From assembly GCF_003323745.1 (NCBI RefSeq), contig NZ_QOIL01000028.1, forward strand, positions 1 to 44,400: DNA of 44,400 nucleotides, given 5' to 3'. Below, in pieces: positions 7,881 through 15,409 of this stretch. Source of the stretch: Sphaerisporangium album. GTDB lineage: Bacteria > Actinomycetota > Actinomycetes > Streptosporangiales > Streptosporangiaceae. Position 1 is the stretch's first letter, and every line of letters starts with the position of its first letter. The notes under the pieces are model-generated. The model was not told the origin of the DNA and did no database searches. It was given only the letters and a program-made list of their open reading frames with translations. The position numbers and the translations under genes were made by a program.

Positions 7881-9233
7881 GTGACTCTGACACAGGCCGG
7901 TACGCGAGGGTTCCGGGCCTACACGGCCAAGCATCTGGACGACCTACTACTGCGCGCGGGACTCGGCTCCGAGGCGCGGCTGCGCGTCCGGGCGGTGGCG
8001 TCGGTGCTGCCGTTCAGGACCAACCAATACGTCGTCGACCAGCTGATCGACTGGTCGGACATCCCAGGCGATCCCATCTACCGGCTGGTGTTCCCTCAGG
8101 AGGACATGCTGCCCGAGGAGGACGTGGCCTCCATCGCCGGCCTGCTGCGGGCCGGAGCGTCCCCCGCCGAGGTGCAGACGGCGGCGAACAGGGTGCGCAT
8201 GAGGCTCAACCCGCATCCGGCCGGGCAGATGGAGCTCAACATGCCGCGGGTGGGGAACGAGCCGATGCCCGGCATCCAGCACAAGTATCCGGAGACCGTT
8301 CTCTTCTTCCCCAAGCAGGGGCAGACCTGCCACGCCTACTGCACGTACTGCTTCCGCTGGGCGCAGTTCGTCGGCGAGCCGGATCTCAAGATGGCCTCCG
8401 ACGACGTCCAGGGCCTGGTGCGCTACCTGCGCGAGCACCCGGGGGTCACCAGCGTGCTGCTCACCGGCGGCGACCCGATGATCATGAGCGGCCCCGTGCT
8501 GCGGAGGTACGTCGAGCCGCTGCTCGGGGTGGAGCAGCTGGAGTCGATCCGCATCGGCACCAAGTCGCTGGCCTATTGGCCCGGCCGGTTCGTCACCGAC
8601 CCCGACGCCCCGGACGTTCTGCGGCTGTTCTCCACGGTCGCCGAGTCCGGCAAGAACCTCGCCTTCATGGCGCACTTCTCGCACCCGCGCGAGATGGAGC
8701 CCGAGCTGGTGCAGACGGCCGTGCGGGCGATCCGGGACACCGGCGCGGTCGTCCGCACGCAGGCGCCGCTGATCCGTACGATCAACGACCACCCGGACAC
8801 CTGGGCGCGCATGTGGAGGACCCAGCTCACGCTCGGCATGGTGCCGTACTACATGTTCGTCGAGCGCGACACGGGGCCGCAGGACTACTTCGCGGTGCCG
8901 CTGGCCCGCGCGCATGAGATCTTCCGCGACGCCTACGCTCAGGTCTCCGGGCTGTGCCGCACCGTGCGGGGCCCGTCGATGTCCTCGACGCCGGGGAAGG
9001 TGTGCGTGGACGGCGTCGCCGAGGTGGCGGGGCGGAAGGTCTTCGTGCTGCATCTCATCCAGGCGCGCGACCCCGCGCTCGTCGGGCGCCCCTTCTTCGC
9101 GGAGTACGACCCGAAGGCCGTGTGGATCAGCGATCTGCGCCCGGCCTTCGCCGACCGATTCCCGTTCGAGACCACTCCCCTGGATGAAGTACGCCTCCCG
9201 GTCGCGCCGGGCGGCCCGCTCGGCCGGCCGTAA
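7881..9233 (+). CDS. KamA-family radical SAM aminomutase-like protein
   Basis: This 450-residue protein is related to lysine 2,3-aminomutase. The 4Fe-4S/SAM motif is CxxxCxxC at Cys150, Cys154 and Cys157 (QTCHAYCTYCFRW), followed by the SAM-binding LLTGGDPM. A basic PGK motif (SSTPGKVCVDG) in the C-terminal third sits where KamA carries its PLP-binding lysine. It differs from classical KamA, which has CSMYCRHCTRRR at the cluster; the CFR(W) sequence is closer to EpmB-type proteins. It is also longer than EpmB. No lysine-fermentation, EF-P or beta-lysine gene is adjacent, so the substrate is unknown. The start is the GTG at 7881, with AGAGGA 10 bases upstream. Confidence 0.85.
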   Translation: MTLTQAGTRGFRAYTAKHLDDLLLRAGLGSEARLRVRAVASVLPFRTNQYVVDQLIDWSDIPGDPIYRLVFPQEDMLPEEDVASIAGLLRAGASPAEVQTAANRVRMRLNPHPAGQMELNMPRVGNEPMPGIQHKYPETVLFFPKQGQTCHAYCTYCFRWAQFVGEPDLKMASDDVQGLVRYLREHPGVTSVLLTGGDPMIMSGPVLRRYVEPLLGVEQLESIRIGTKSLAYWPGRFVTDPDAPDVLRLFSTVAESGKNLAFMAHFSHPREMEPELVQTAVRAIRDTGAVVRTQAPLIRTINDHPDTWARMWRTQLTLGMVPYYMFVERDTGPQDYFAVPLARAHEIFRDAYAQVSGLCRTVRGPSMSSTPGKVCVDGVAEVAGRKVFVLHLIQARDPALVGRPFFAEYDPKAVWISDLRPAFADRFPFETTPLDEVRLPVAPGGPLGRP

Positions 9234-9266
9234 GACCGCCCGGCGGGCCGGGAGGCACATCCGAAC

Positions 9267-9304
9267 ACACCGGCCGGCGCCTCGGGCGAGGCGCCGGCCG
9301 GTGT
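9267..9304 (+). terminator. Strong hairpin terminator after radical SAM gene
   Basis: A perfect 17-bp stem (9267-9283 with 9288-9304; ACACCGGCCGGCGCCTC and its complement) has a GGGC loop and lies 33 bp after the stop codon. Confidence 0.85.
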
Positions 9305-9367
9305 TCGAACGCCGAAGCGAATATCGGTGTGGTCGATGACTTGACTTGACTCAGGGGCAGATCTCTG

Positions 9368-9547
9368 TCAGGAGCCCGGATTGCGCACGTAGGTGCGGCG
9401 GGCGATCTGGGCCTGCAGGCGGGCCATCTGCCAGTGCAGCTCGATGAGCTGCTCGGCGAGCAGGCCACGTGGAATGTCCGAAGGGTCTTCCGCGGACAGG
9501 TGATCGATCGCGATCGCCAGCTCTTGCACCCCGCACCCCCACTCCAT
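9368..9547 (-). CDS. Tiny DUF222 (13E12-type) protein or remnant
   Basis: This is 59 residues starting MEWGCGVQELAIAID. The stretch LSAEDPSDIPRGLLAEQLIELHWQMARLQAQIARRT resembles the first helices of DUF222, the N-terminal domain of actinobacterial 13E12-repeat HNH endonuclease-like proteins. The rest of DUF222 (usually over 200 residues) and the HNH domain are missing, and a TGA follows closely. The start ATG has GAGGG 7 bases upstream. A TTCGAAC-type palindrome resembling a LexA box lies just upstream (9563-9578). It is either a functional stand-alone helical protein or a degenerate remnant that kept its promoter. The family call is tentative because the match is short. Confidence 0.6.
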   Translation of the reverse strand: MEWGCGVQELAIAIDHLSAEDPSDIPRGLLAEQLIELHWQMARLQAQIARRTYVRNPGS

Positions 9548-9562
9548 CACGTATCCCTCAGA

Positions 9563-9578
9563 TCGAATCTTCGTTCGA
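9563..9578. promoter_or_regulatory. Candidate LexA/SOS box
   Basis: TCGAAT-CTTC-GTTCGA matches the mycobacterial SOS-box consensus TCGAAC-N4-GTTCGA at 11 of 12 defined bases. It sits 15 bp upstream of the ATG of the small DUF222 gene and serves no other gene start, since the gene on the other side ends there. Confidence 0.6.
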
Positions 9579-9670
9579 ATCATAGTGGAACGCCGTACGC
9601 GATGTCAGCAGATTCGGGGGCGCGTGTCGGACTTCTGTACGGTCTAGCCCGTCCGGCATCACCGGACCCG

Positions 9671-9698
9671 CGTGGCGCGGCGGACGCGCCGCGCCACG
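9671..9698 (-). terminator. Terminator of PEBP gene
   Basis: A perfect 12-bp stem (9671-9682 with 9687-9698; CGTGGCGCGGCG and its complement) with a GACG loop lies 39 bp beyond the stop codon of the minus-strand PEBP-family gene. Confidence 0.8.
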
Positions 9699-9736
9699 GC
9701 GGCGGACGTCCGTCACAGCCCGCGGGGGTCCGGGGC

Positions 9737-10270
9737 TCAGGTCTCGTAGATCGGGGCGATGTAGCCGCGGGCGAGCGTGTTGGCGGTGATGTTGAAGCCC
9801 ACGACGGCGGCCGCGGGGTCGTCCCCGAGGTCGAGCTTCTCGGCGCCGAGCGCGTGGACGGCGAACAGGTAGCGGTGCGGCGTGCCGGGAGGCGGCGCGG
9901 CGCCGCCGTAGTGCTTCAGGCCGTAGTCGTTGCGCCCGTGGACGGCGCCCTCGGGCAGGCCCTGGAGGTCGGCCGACCCCGCGCCGGACGGCAGCTCGGT
10001 GACGTCGGCCGGGATGTCGTACACCAGCCAGTGCCAGAAGCCGCTGCCGGTCGGCGCGTCGGGGTCGAAGCACGTCACGGCGAAGCTCTTGGTACCCGAG
10101 GGCGCGCCGGACCAGCGCAGGTGCGGGGATACGTTGCCGCCGCCCATGCCCCAGCCGTCGAAGACCTGGGCGTCGGACAGGCGCTCGCCGTCCCTGACGT
10201 CATCGCTTTCGACGGTGAGCGGCGGGACCTCGGGCAGGAAGTCGTACGGAATCGGTGGTTGCTTGGCCAC
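9737..10270 (-). CDS. YbhB/YbcL-family (PEBP-like) protein
   Basis: This 177-residue protein has the phosphatidylethanolamine-binding-protein fold. The ligand-site motif [22 protein letters not shown] and the later [20 protein letters not shown] are diagnostic of the bacterial YbhB/YbcL branch. There is no signal peptide, so it is cytoplasmic. The start is the GTG at 10270, with GGAGG 5 bases upstream; the frame extends further but has no better site. The biological role of bacterial members is unclear. It lies downstream of the ABC exporter gene pair, separated from it by a repeat cluster. Confidence 0.9.
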   Translation of the reverse strand: MAKQPPIPYDFLPEVPPLTVESDDVRDGERLSDAQVFDGWGMGGGNVSPHLRWSGAPSGTKSFAVTCFDPDAPTGSGFWHWLVYDIPADVTELPSGAGSADLQGLPEGAVHGRNDYGLKHYGGAAPPPGTPHRYLFAVHALGAEKLDLGDDPAAAVVGFNITANTLARGYIAPIYET

Positions 10271-10319
10271 AGGGACCTCCGATGGAAGGACGTTGCTCGA
10301 TCGCCCCCATCTTGCCGTG

Positions 10320-10470
10320 TATATGGCCGCACCTCCGGCACGCGCCTCCGGCACGCGCTTATGGCCGCGCCTCCGGCACGGCGGTTCGGAGCGCCTTAGA
10401 GGCGCCCCGAACAGTGCTTATGGCCGCGCCTGTGGCGCGGAGGTGCGGAGCGCCCTGGAGGTCCCGAATG
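10320..10470 (-). repeat. Post-stop structured repeat cluster (three units)
   Basis: Three related units, read on the plus strand. 10320-10358 is a partial unit with two tandem cctccggcacgcg blocks. 10359-10415 is a full unit: ATGGCCGCGCCTCCGGCACG, then GGTTCGGAGCGCC, a short loop and GGCGCCCCGAACAG. 10417-10470 is a degenerate unit. On the minus strand the cluster begins immediately after the stop codon of the ABC ATPase gene (stop at 10472). Its first element there is therefore the GTTCGGG/CCCGAAC hairpin. It belongs to the same family as the repeats at 18374, 36435 and 44092, and probably terminates transcription of the exporter operon. Confidence 0.75.
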
Positions 10471-10471
10471 A

Positions 10472-11299
10472 TCAGGCGTTGTAGGCGGCGAGGACCGTTG
10501 TGGGGTCGCCGTCCATCTTGATCTGGCCCTTGTGCAGCCAGATGACCCGGTTGCAGGTCTCTTCGATGACGTCCAGGTTGTGGGCGACCAGGAACACCGT
10601 GCCGGCCTCCTTGCGCATCTGGTGGATGCGCTCCTGGCTCTTGCGCTTGAAGTCGCGGTCACCGGTGGCGAGGGCCTCGTCGATCAGCAGGACGTTGTGG
10701 GCCTTGGCCGAGGCGATGGCGAACCGCAGCCGGGCGCCCATGCCCGAGGAGTAGGTGGACATGGGGAACTGGACGAACTCGCCGATGCCGGAGAACTCGA
10801 CGATCTCGTCGTAGCGCTCCCTGACCTGGGCGGGCGTCATGCCCATCGCGTAGCAGCCGAGCACGATGTTGCGCTCGCCGGTCAGCTCCTTCATCAGCGC
10901 GGCGTTGACGCCGAGCAGCGACGGCTGGCCGTCGGTGTAGACCGACCCCTTGTGCGGGGGCAGCAGGCCGGCGATGGCCCGCAGCAGGGTGGACTTGCCC
11001 GAGCCGTTGCGGCCGATGATGCCGATGGCGTCGCCGTGGCGGGCGATGAAGGAGACGCCCTTGACGGCGTGCACTTCCTTCATCTGCGGCCGGCCCTGGC
11101 GGCGGATGATGCGCATCAGGGCGTTGGCGGCGTTGCCCTTCTCGGCCTCGCTGGCCGCCCCGAACACGCGGTAGACGATGTGGAGGTCGTCGACGATGAC
11201 CGTGGGCGCGCCTGGCTCGGCGGCGTCCTGCGGCGCGGCGTCGGCCTGGATCGCCTGCTCGTTCGCCATCTGGGACAGCTCCTTGGTCAGCTCAGCCAC
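10472..11299 (-). CDS. Polysaccharide/teichoic-acid ABC exporter ATPase
   Basis: This 275-residue ATPase belongs to the Wzt/TagH/RfbE group that powers export of surface glycans. It has Walker A GRNGSGKST (residues 96-104), the signature segment TYSSGMGARLRFA, Walker B VLLIDEAL and the H-loop VAHN. A longer N-terminal part (residues 1-35) is acidic and Ala-rich. It lacks the large C-terminal carbohydrate-binding domain seen in some Wzt proteins. Its ATG overlaps the end of the permease gene by 8 bp, so the pair is translationally coupled. The likely substrate is a lipid-linked cell-wall polymer (galactan, teichoic acid or similar). No glycosyltransferase is close enough to decide. Confidence 0.9.
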   Translation of the reverse strand: MAELTKELSQMANEQAIQADAAPQDAAEPGAPTVIVDDLHIVYRVFGAASEAEKGNAANALMRIIRRQGRPQMKEVHAVKGVSFIARHGDAIGIIGRNGSGKSTLLRAIAGLLPPHKGSVYTDGQPSLLGVNAALMKELTGERNIVLGCYAMGMTPAQVRERYDEIVEFSGIGEFVQFPMSTYSSGMGARLRFAIASAKAHNVLLIDEALATGDRDFKRKSQERIHQMRKEAGTVFLVAHNLDVIEETCNRVIWLHKGQIKMDGDPTTVLAAYNA

Positions 11300-12251
11300 G
11301 GCCGTACCTCTCTTCGGCCCGCCAGAAGTACCAGAAGCCGCCGATCAGCGCGACCGCGGCCCAGAACGCAGCGTATAGCCACAGCTGGCCGAGGCTGCTG
11401 TGCGGGTAGCCGAACTTGTCGAGATCGCGAGGATACGTCGCGAGGAGCAGATGCCGCATCAGGTCGATGAAGACCGACGGCGGGTTGAACTCAAGCAGGA
11501 TGCGGGCCCATGCGGGCTGGCCGTCCATCTTCGCCGGGATGCTGTAGAAGACGCCCGAGGTGTAGAGCCAGGTGCGGAGGATGAACGGGAGCAACTGGTT
11601 CATGTCACGCACGAACGCGCCGATGCGGGCGAGCAACAGGCTCATGCCGACGTTGAAGATCGTCTGCAGCAGCAGAACCACCGGGATCAGCAGCCACATC
11701 CAGGTGAGCGGCTCGCCGGTGACCAGAACGATCACCGCCAGCACGCCCATGGAGATGGCGAGCTGCTGGAACTCCTGGATCGTGTACGCCAGGGGGAGCG
11801 CCGCGCGGGGGAAATGGAGGGCCCGGATCAGCGAGAGGTTCCCCGAGATCGACTTGGCCCCGCCCGTGATCGACCGCTGGGTGTAGGAGTACACGAACAC
11901 ACCGGTGATGAGGAACGCGGTGTAGTTGGTGATGTCCTTCTTCTGACCCAGGATCAGGCCGAACATCAGGTAGTAGACGCCGGCGTTCAGCAGCGGCGTG
12001 AGCACCTGCCAGAGCTGGCCCAGCATCGAGTCGGAGTACTTCGAGACGTTACGCGACGTGGCGTACGTCAGGACGAAGTGCCGCCGCTCCCACAGTTGAC
12101 GCAGGTAGACGGGCAGACTGGGGCGCGCGATGGCGCGTCGCAACCCGTGGCGCTCGGCGAGCGCGGACAGCGATTCCTTCCCGCTCTGGGAGGAGCCGCG
12201 AGCCCGGTCGCCCGCTCGGGAGTCCGCGACGGCGGATTCCGGCTGACTCAT
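11292..12251 (-). CDS. ABC-2 type polysaccharide exporter permease
   Basis: This 319-residue membrane protein has about six hydrophobic helices in the last 250 residues (for example YTAFLITGVFVYSY, ISMGVLAVIVLV, LLIPVVLLLQTIFNVGMSLLLA and LWLYAAFWAAVALIGGFWYFW). It belongs to the Wzm/TagG family and forms the channel for the ATPase that follows. The cytoplasmic N-terminus (1-60) is polar and variable. The ATG at 12251 is chosen because it is the last good start before the conserved region. The Shine-Dalgarno is weak (AGAG). It lies first in a two-gene operon, with the next gene overlapping by 8 bp. Confidence 0.88.
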   Translation of the reverse strand: MSQPESAVADSRAGDRARGSSQSGKESLSALAERHGLRRAIARPSLPVYLRQLWERRHFVLTYATSRNVSKYSDSMLGQLWQVLTPLLNAGVYYLMFGLILGQKKDITNYTAFLITGVFVYSYTQRSITGGAKSISGNLSLIRALHFPRAALPLAYTIQEFQQLAISMGVLAVIVLVTGEPLTWMWLLIPVVLLLQTIFNVGMSLLLARIGAFVRDMNQLLPFILRTWLYTSGVFYSIPAKMDGQPAWARILLEFNPPSVFIDLMRHLLLATYPRDLDKFGYPHSSLGQLWLYAAFWAAVALIGGFWYFWRAEERYGRG

Positions 12252-12704
12252 GGCATGGACTCTATTGGATCCGGGTGAATGAGATGCCTGCGGTGCCGTT
12301 CGATCAGGGCGCAGGTCTGGTACACGGGTGCGCGACAGGGCCCGCCGCCGGTCATGCGAGGCATGTCCGCGCAGGTGGGAGCCGGGAGGGGAGATGCCCG
12401 GAAGAGATGCCCCGGGTGCGACCATTGCCCAATTGTGTGTACCTTAGTGAGGACTTTGTGCCATATCAAGGCATTATTGACGGCCTAGATGGTATGCGTG
12501 TGACGCCGGACAGTGCCACGTGTGACCGAACTGCAATGCGCCAGAGACTCGCTGGTGAGAAGTAGTGAGGGATGCTCGCGGTCGACTGGCAGGGCGTCAA
12601 CTGACTTGACCGTGTCCGCGAATTCCAGGGCCGGATCCCCTGGAGGCGTACGACACGGCGCGGTTCAGTGCCAACGCCCACCTTAGAGGGAGGATTAATC
12701 CACG
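12252..12704. other. Divergent regulatory gap between exporter and peptide importer
   Basis: A 453-bp non-coding stretch carries the promoters of two divergent operons. An AT-richer island at about 12430-12500 (ttgtgtgtaccttagtgagg and neighbouring bases) is the likely promoter zone. A good Shine-Dalgarno (AGGGAGGA, about 12686-12693) precedes the binding-protein ATG. No open frame is convincing, and no riboswitch or tRNA was recognised. Confidence 0.5.
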
Positions 12705-14354
12705 ATGCGTGTGACCAAGGGCGCACAGATCGTCACGGCGACCGCGTTGCTCGCGCTGGCGGTTGCGGCGTGTGGCGGCAGCAGTGACAACACGAGCACC
12801 AACTCCAGCACCGCCGCCGGTGGCGGGGCTGCGGGTGCGGTCAGGGTCGAGATCGCTGAGCCGCAGCACGACCTCATCCCGGGCAACACGACCGAAACCA
12901 GTGGCGCGGAGGTACTGAACGCCCTGTTCGTCGGACTTGTTGACTACGACGCGGACAAGAAGCCGTACAACCGCGTCGCCGAGTCCATCGAGTCCCCGGA
13001 CTCCACGACGTGGACGATCAAGCTCAAGGACGGGTACAAGTGGCACAACGGTGAACCCGTCGTGGCCCAGAACTTCGTCGACTCCTGGAACTTCACGGCG
13101 AACGGCGCCAACGCCCAGGAGGGCAACTACTTCTTCGGGAGCATCGTCGGCTACGACGAGATGAACCCGGGCGAGGGCAAGACGCCGACGGCGACCTCCC
13201 TCAGCGGCCTGAAGGTCGTCGACGACAAGACCTTCACCGTCCAGCTCAAGAACCCGTTCTCGGGCTTCCCGACGATGCTGGGCTACACCGCGTTCTACCC
13301 GCTGCCCAAGGCGGCCTTCGAGTCCGAGGGCAAGCTGAAGGCCGACTACGGCTCCAACCCGGTCGGCAACGGGCCCTTCAAGATGTCCAAGGCCTGGAAG
13401 CGCGGCACGGACCAGACGATCTCCACGGTCCGCAACGAGGACTTCAAGGAGGGCAAGGCCAAGGTCGACGCGGTCGACTTCAAGATCTACACCGACCTCG
13501 CGACGGCCTTCAACGACCTGCGCGCCGGCAACCTGGACATCATGGACCAGCTGCCCGCCGAGGCGATCGCCACCGCCAAGACCGAGTTCGGCGACCGCTA
13601 CATCGAGCAGCCCTCCTCCGGCATCGGCTACATCGGCTTCCCGATCGAGAGCGGCGCCAACTACGCGAAGAGCGCGGACGTCCGCAAGGCGATCTCCATG
13701 GCGATCGACCGCAAGACGATCACCGAGACCGTCTTCTCCGGCACCCGCGTCCCGGCCGACGACTTCATCAGCCCGGTCGTCTCCGGCTACCGCCAGGGCG
13801 CCTGCGGCGAGGCGTGCACCTACGACCCCGCCAAGGCCAAGGCCCTGTTCCAGCAGGCCGGCGGCGACAAGATGGACGAGATCGTCATCGGCTACAACGG
13901 TGACGGCGGCCACAAGGAGTGGATCGAGGCCATCGCCAACAACCTGCGCACCAACCTCGGTGCGAAGGTCACGCCGAAGCCGGTCGAGAAGTTCGCCACG
14001 ATCCTCGACGACCTGGGCGCCAAGAAGTGGCCCGGCGCCTTCCGCATGGCGTGGATCATGGACTACCCGTCGCCCGAGAACTACCTGCGGCCGATCTTCG
14101 GCTCCGGCGGCAGCTCGAACTACTCCGGCTACAAGAGCAAGGAGTTCGACGACCTGCTGACCCAGGGCGACGCCGCCAAGTCGATCGACGAAGGCATCCA
14201 GTTCTACCAGAAGGCCGACGACCTGCTCCTCAAGGAGCTGCCGTACATTCCGGTCTACTTCTACCAGACCAACGGGGCTTACTCGCAGCACGTGAAGAAC
14301 GTCAAGATTGACCCGTTCGAGCGGGTCGACCTGTTCACCGTAGAGAAGGCCTGA
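12705..14354 (+). CDS. Peptide ABC transporter substrate-binding lipoprotein
   Basis: This 549-residue SBP_bac_5 (DppA/OppA) protein captures di- or oligopeptides outside the membrane. It has a lipoprotein signal peptide with the lipobox LAVAAC (Cys about 22), then a Ser/Thr/Asn/Gly linker. The mature domain has family motifs such as DYDADKKPYNRVAESIES, YKWHNGEPVVAQNFVDSWNF, NPVGNGPFKM and VRKAISMAIDRKTI. It has an ATG start with AGGGAGGA about 11 bases upstream. It is the first gene of the importer operon, separated from the permease genes by two hairpins. These should give excess binding protein over permease. Confidence 0.93.
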   Translation: MRVTKGAQIVTATALLALAVAACGGSSDNTSTNSSTAAGGGAAGAVRVEIAEPQHDLIPGNTTETSGAEVLNALFVGLVDYDADKKPYNRVAESIESPDSTTWTIKLKDGYKWHNGEPVVAQNFVDSWNFTANGANAQEGNYFFGSIVGYDEMNPGEGKTPTATSLSGLKVVDDKTFTVQLKNPFSGFPTMLGYTAFYPLPKAAFESEGKLKADYGSNPVGNGPFKMSKAWKRGTDQTISTVRNEDFKEGKAKVDAVDFKIYTDLATAFNDLRAGNLDIMDQLPAEAIATAKTEFGDRYIEQPSSGIGYIGFPIESGANYAKSADVRKAISMAIDRKTITETVFSGTRVPADDFISPVVSGYRQGACGEACTYDPAKAKALFQQAGGDKMDEIVIGYNGDGGHKEWIEAIANNLRTNLGAKVTPKPVEKFATILDDLGAKKWPGAFRMAWIMDYPSPENYLRPIFGSGGSSNYSGYKSKEFDDLLTQGDAAKSIDEGIQFYQKADDLLLKELPYIPVYFYQTNGAYSQHVKNVKIDPFERVDLFTVEKA

Positions 14355-14365
14355 CGCCGACCACT

Positions 14366-14396
14366 CCGGGTGGTTCGATACATTCGAACCACCCGG
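14366..14396 (+). terminator. Hairpin 1 between binding protein and permeases
   Basis: A perfect 13-bp stem (CCGGGTGGTTCGA at 14366-14378, with its complement at 14384-14396) and a 5-base loop start 12 bp after the binding-protein stop codon. It may be a partial terminator or an mRNA 3'-end stabiliser. Confidence 0.75.
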
Positions 14397-14414
14397 GGTG
14401 GAGGCCACCCACGA

Positions 14415-14444
14415 GGGCAGCCCAGAGGTTGCGGCGGGCTGCCC
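14415..14444 (+). terminator. Hairpin 2 between binding protein and permeases
   Basis: A 9-bp stem (GGGCAGCCC at 14415-14423, GGGCTGCCC at 14436-14444) is followed by TTTGT, closer to a classic intrinsic terminator. It ends 24 bp before the permease start. Confidence 0.7.
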
Positions 14445-14467
14445 TTTGTAATGATCGGGAGTACTGA

Positions 14468-15409
14468 ATGGGCCGCTACGTCCTACGGCGCCTGCTCCAG
14501 GCGATCCCTGTGTTGCTGGGCACCACCTTCCTCATCTTCGCCATCGTCTACGCCCTGCCGGGCGACCCCCTCCAAGCACTGGCCGGTGAGAAGCGCGTCG
14601 ACCCCGTCTTCGCGGCGGCGATGAGGGAACAGTTCCATCTGAACGAACCGCTGCTCGTGCGGTACGGGTACTACCTCCGCGACATCCTCAGCGGTGACTT
14701 CGGGACCACGTTCCGCGGGCTCCCCGTCTCGACGATCTTCGAGGGCAAGTTCCAGGTCACGTTCAAGCTGTCGATGACCGCCCTCGTCTTCGAGGCCGTC
14801 ATCGGCGTGGGCCTCGGATTCTGGGCCGCGCTGCGCCGCGGCAAGTGGGAGGACAAGGCGGTCCTGGCGTTCACGCTGCTGCTCGTCTCGATCCCGACCC
14901 TGGTCAGCGGCTTCGTGCTCCAGCTCCTCCTCGGCGTCAAGCTCAAGCTCGGCACGGGCATCGCCTTCTTCCCCGTCGCGGGAGTCCAGGACGGCCTGCG
15001 CAGCTACCTGCTGCCGGGATTCGTGCTCGCCACCGTCTCCATCGCCTACCTCACCCGCCTGACGCGGACGAGCCTGATGGAGACCCTGCGCGCCGACTAC
15101 GTCCGGACGGCGGTCGCCAAGGGCATGCCGAAGAGCCGCGTGCTGGGGCGCCACGCGCTGCGCAACTCGCTGATCCCCATGGTGACCTACCTGGGCGCCG
15201 ACCTCGGCACGCTCATGGGCGGCGCGGTCATCACCGAGACCATCTTCAACCTGCCCGGAATCGGCCAGCAGCTCTTCCAGTCGGTCTACCTGCAGGAGAA
15301 CCCTGTCGTCGTAGGCATCGTGACGGTTCTGGTCCTGATCTACATCGTGGCCAACCTCGTGGTCGACATGCTGTACGCCGTCCTCGATCCCAGGATCCGC
15401 TATGAGTAA
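14468..15409 (+). CDS. Peptide ABC permease (DppB-type)
   Basis: This 313-residue inner-membrane permease opens MGRYVLRRLLQAIPVLLGTTFLIF, the usual first helix of DppB/OppB. It has six predicted helices and the cytoplasmic EAA loop (RADYVRTAVAKGMPKSRVLGRHALRNSLIP), which contacts the ATPases. The start is an ATG with a weak GGGAG upstream. The next gene starts 8 bp before this one ends, which indicates translational coupling. Confidence 0.94.
   Translation: MGRYVLRRLLQAIPVLLGTTFLIFAIVYALPGDPLQALAGEKRVDPVFAAAMREQFHLNEPLLVRYGYYLRDILSGDFGTTFRGLPVSTIFEGKFQVTFKLSMTALVFEAVIGVGLGFWAALRRGKWEDKAVLAFTLLLVSIPTLVSGFVLQLLLGVKLKLGTGIAFFPVAGVQDGLRSYLLPGFVLATVSIAYLTRLTRTSLMETLRADYVRTAVAKGMPKSRVLGRHALRNSLIPMVTYLGADLGTLMGGAVITETIFNLPGIGQQLFQSVYLQENPVVVGIVTVLVLIYIVANLVVDMLYAVLDPRIRYE

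Noticed and set aside
12597..14408. Long open frame antisense to the peptide-binding protein
   Set aside because: It has no ribosome site or domain and mirrors the codon bias of the real gene on the plus strand.
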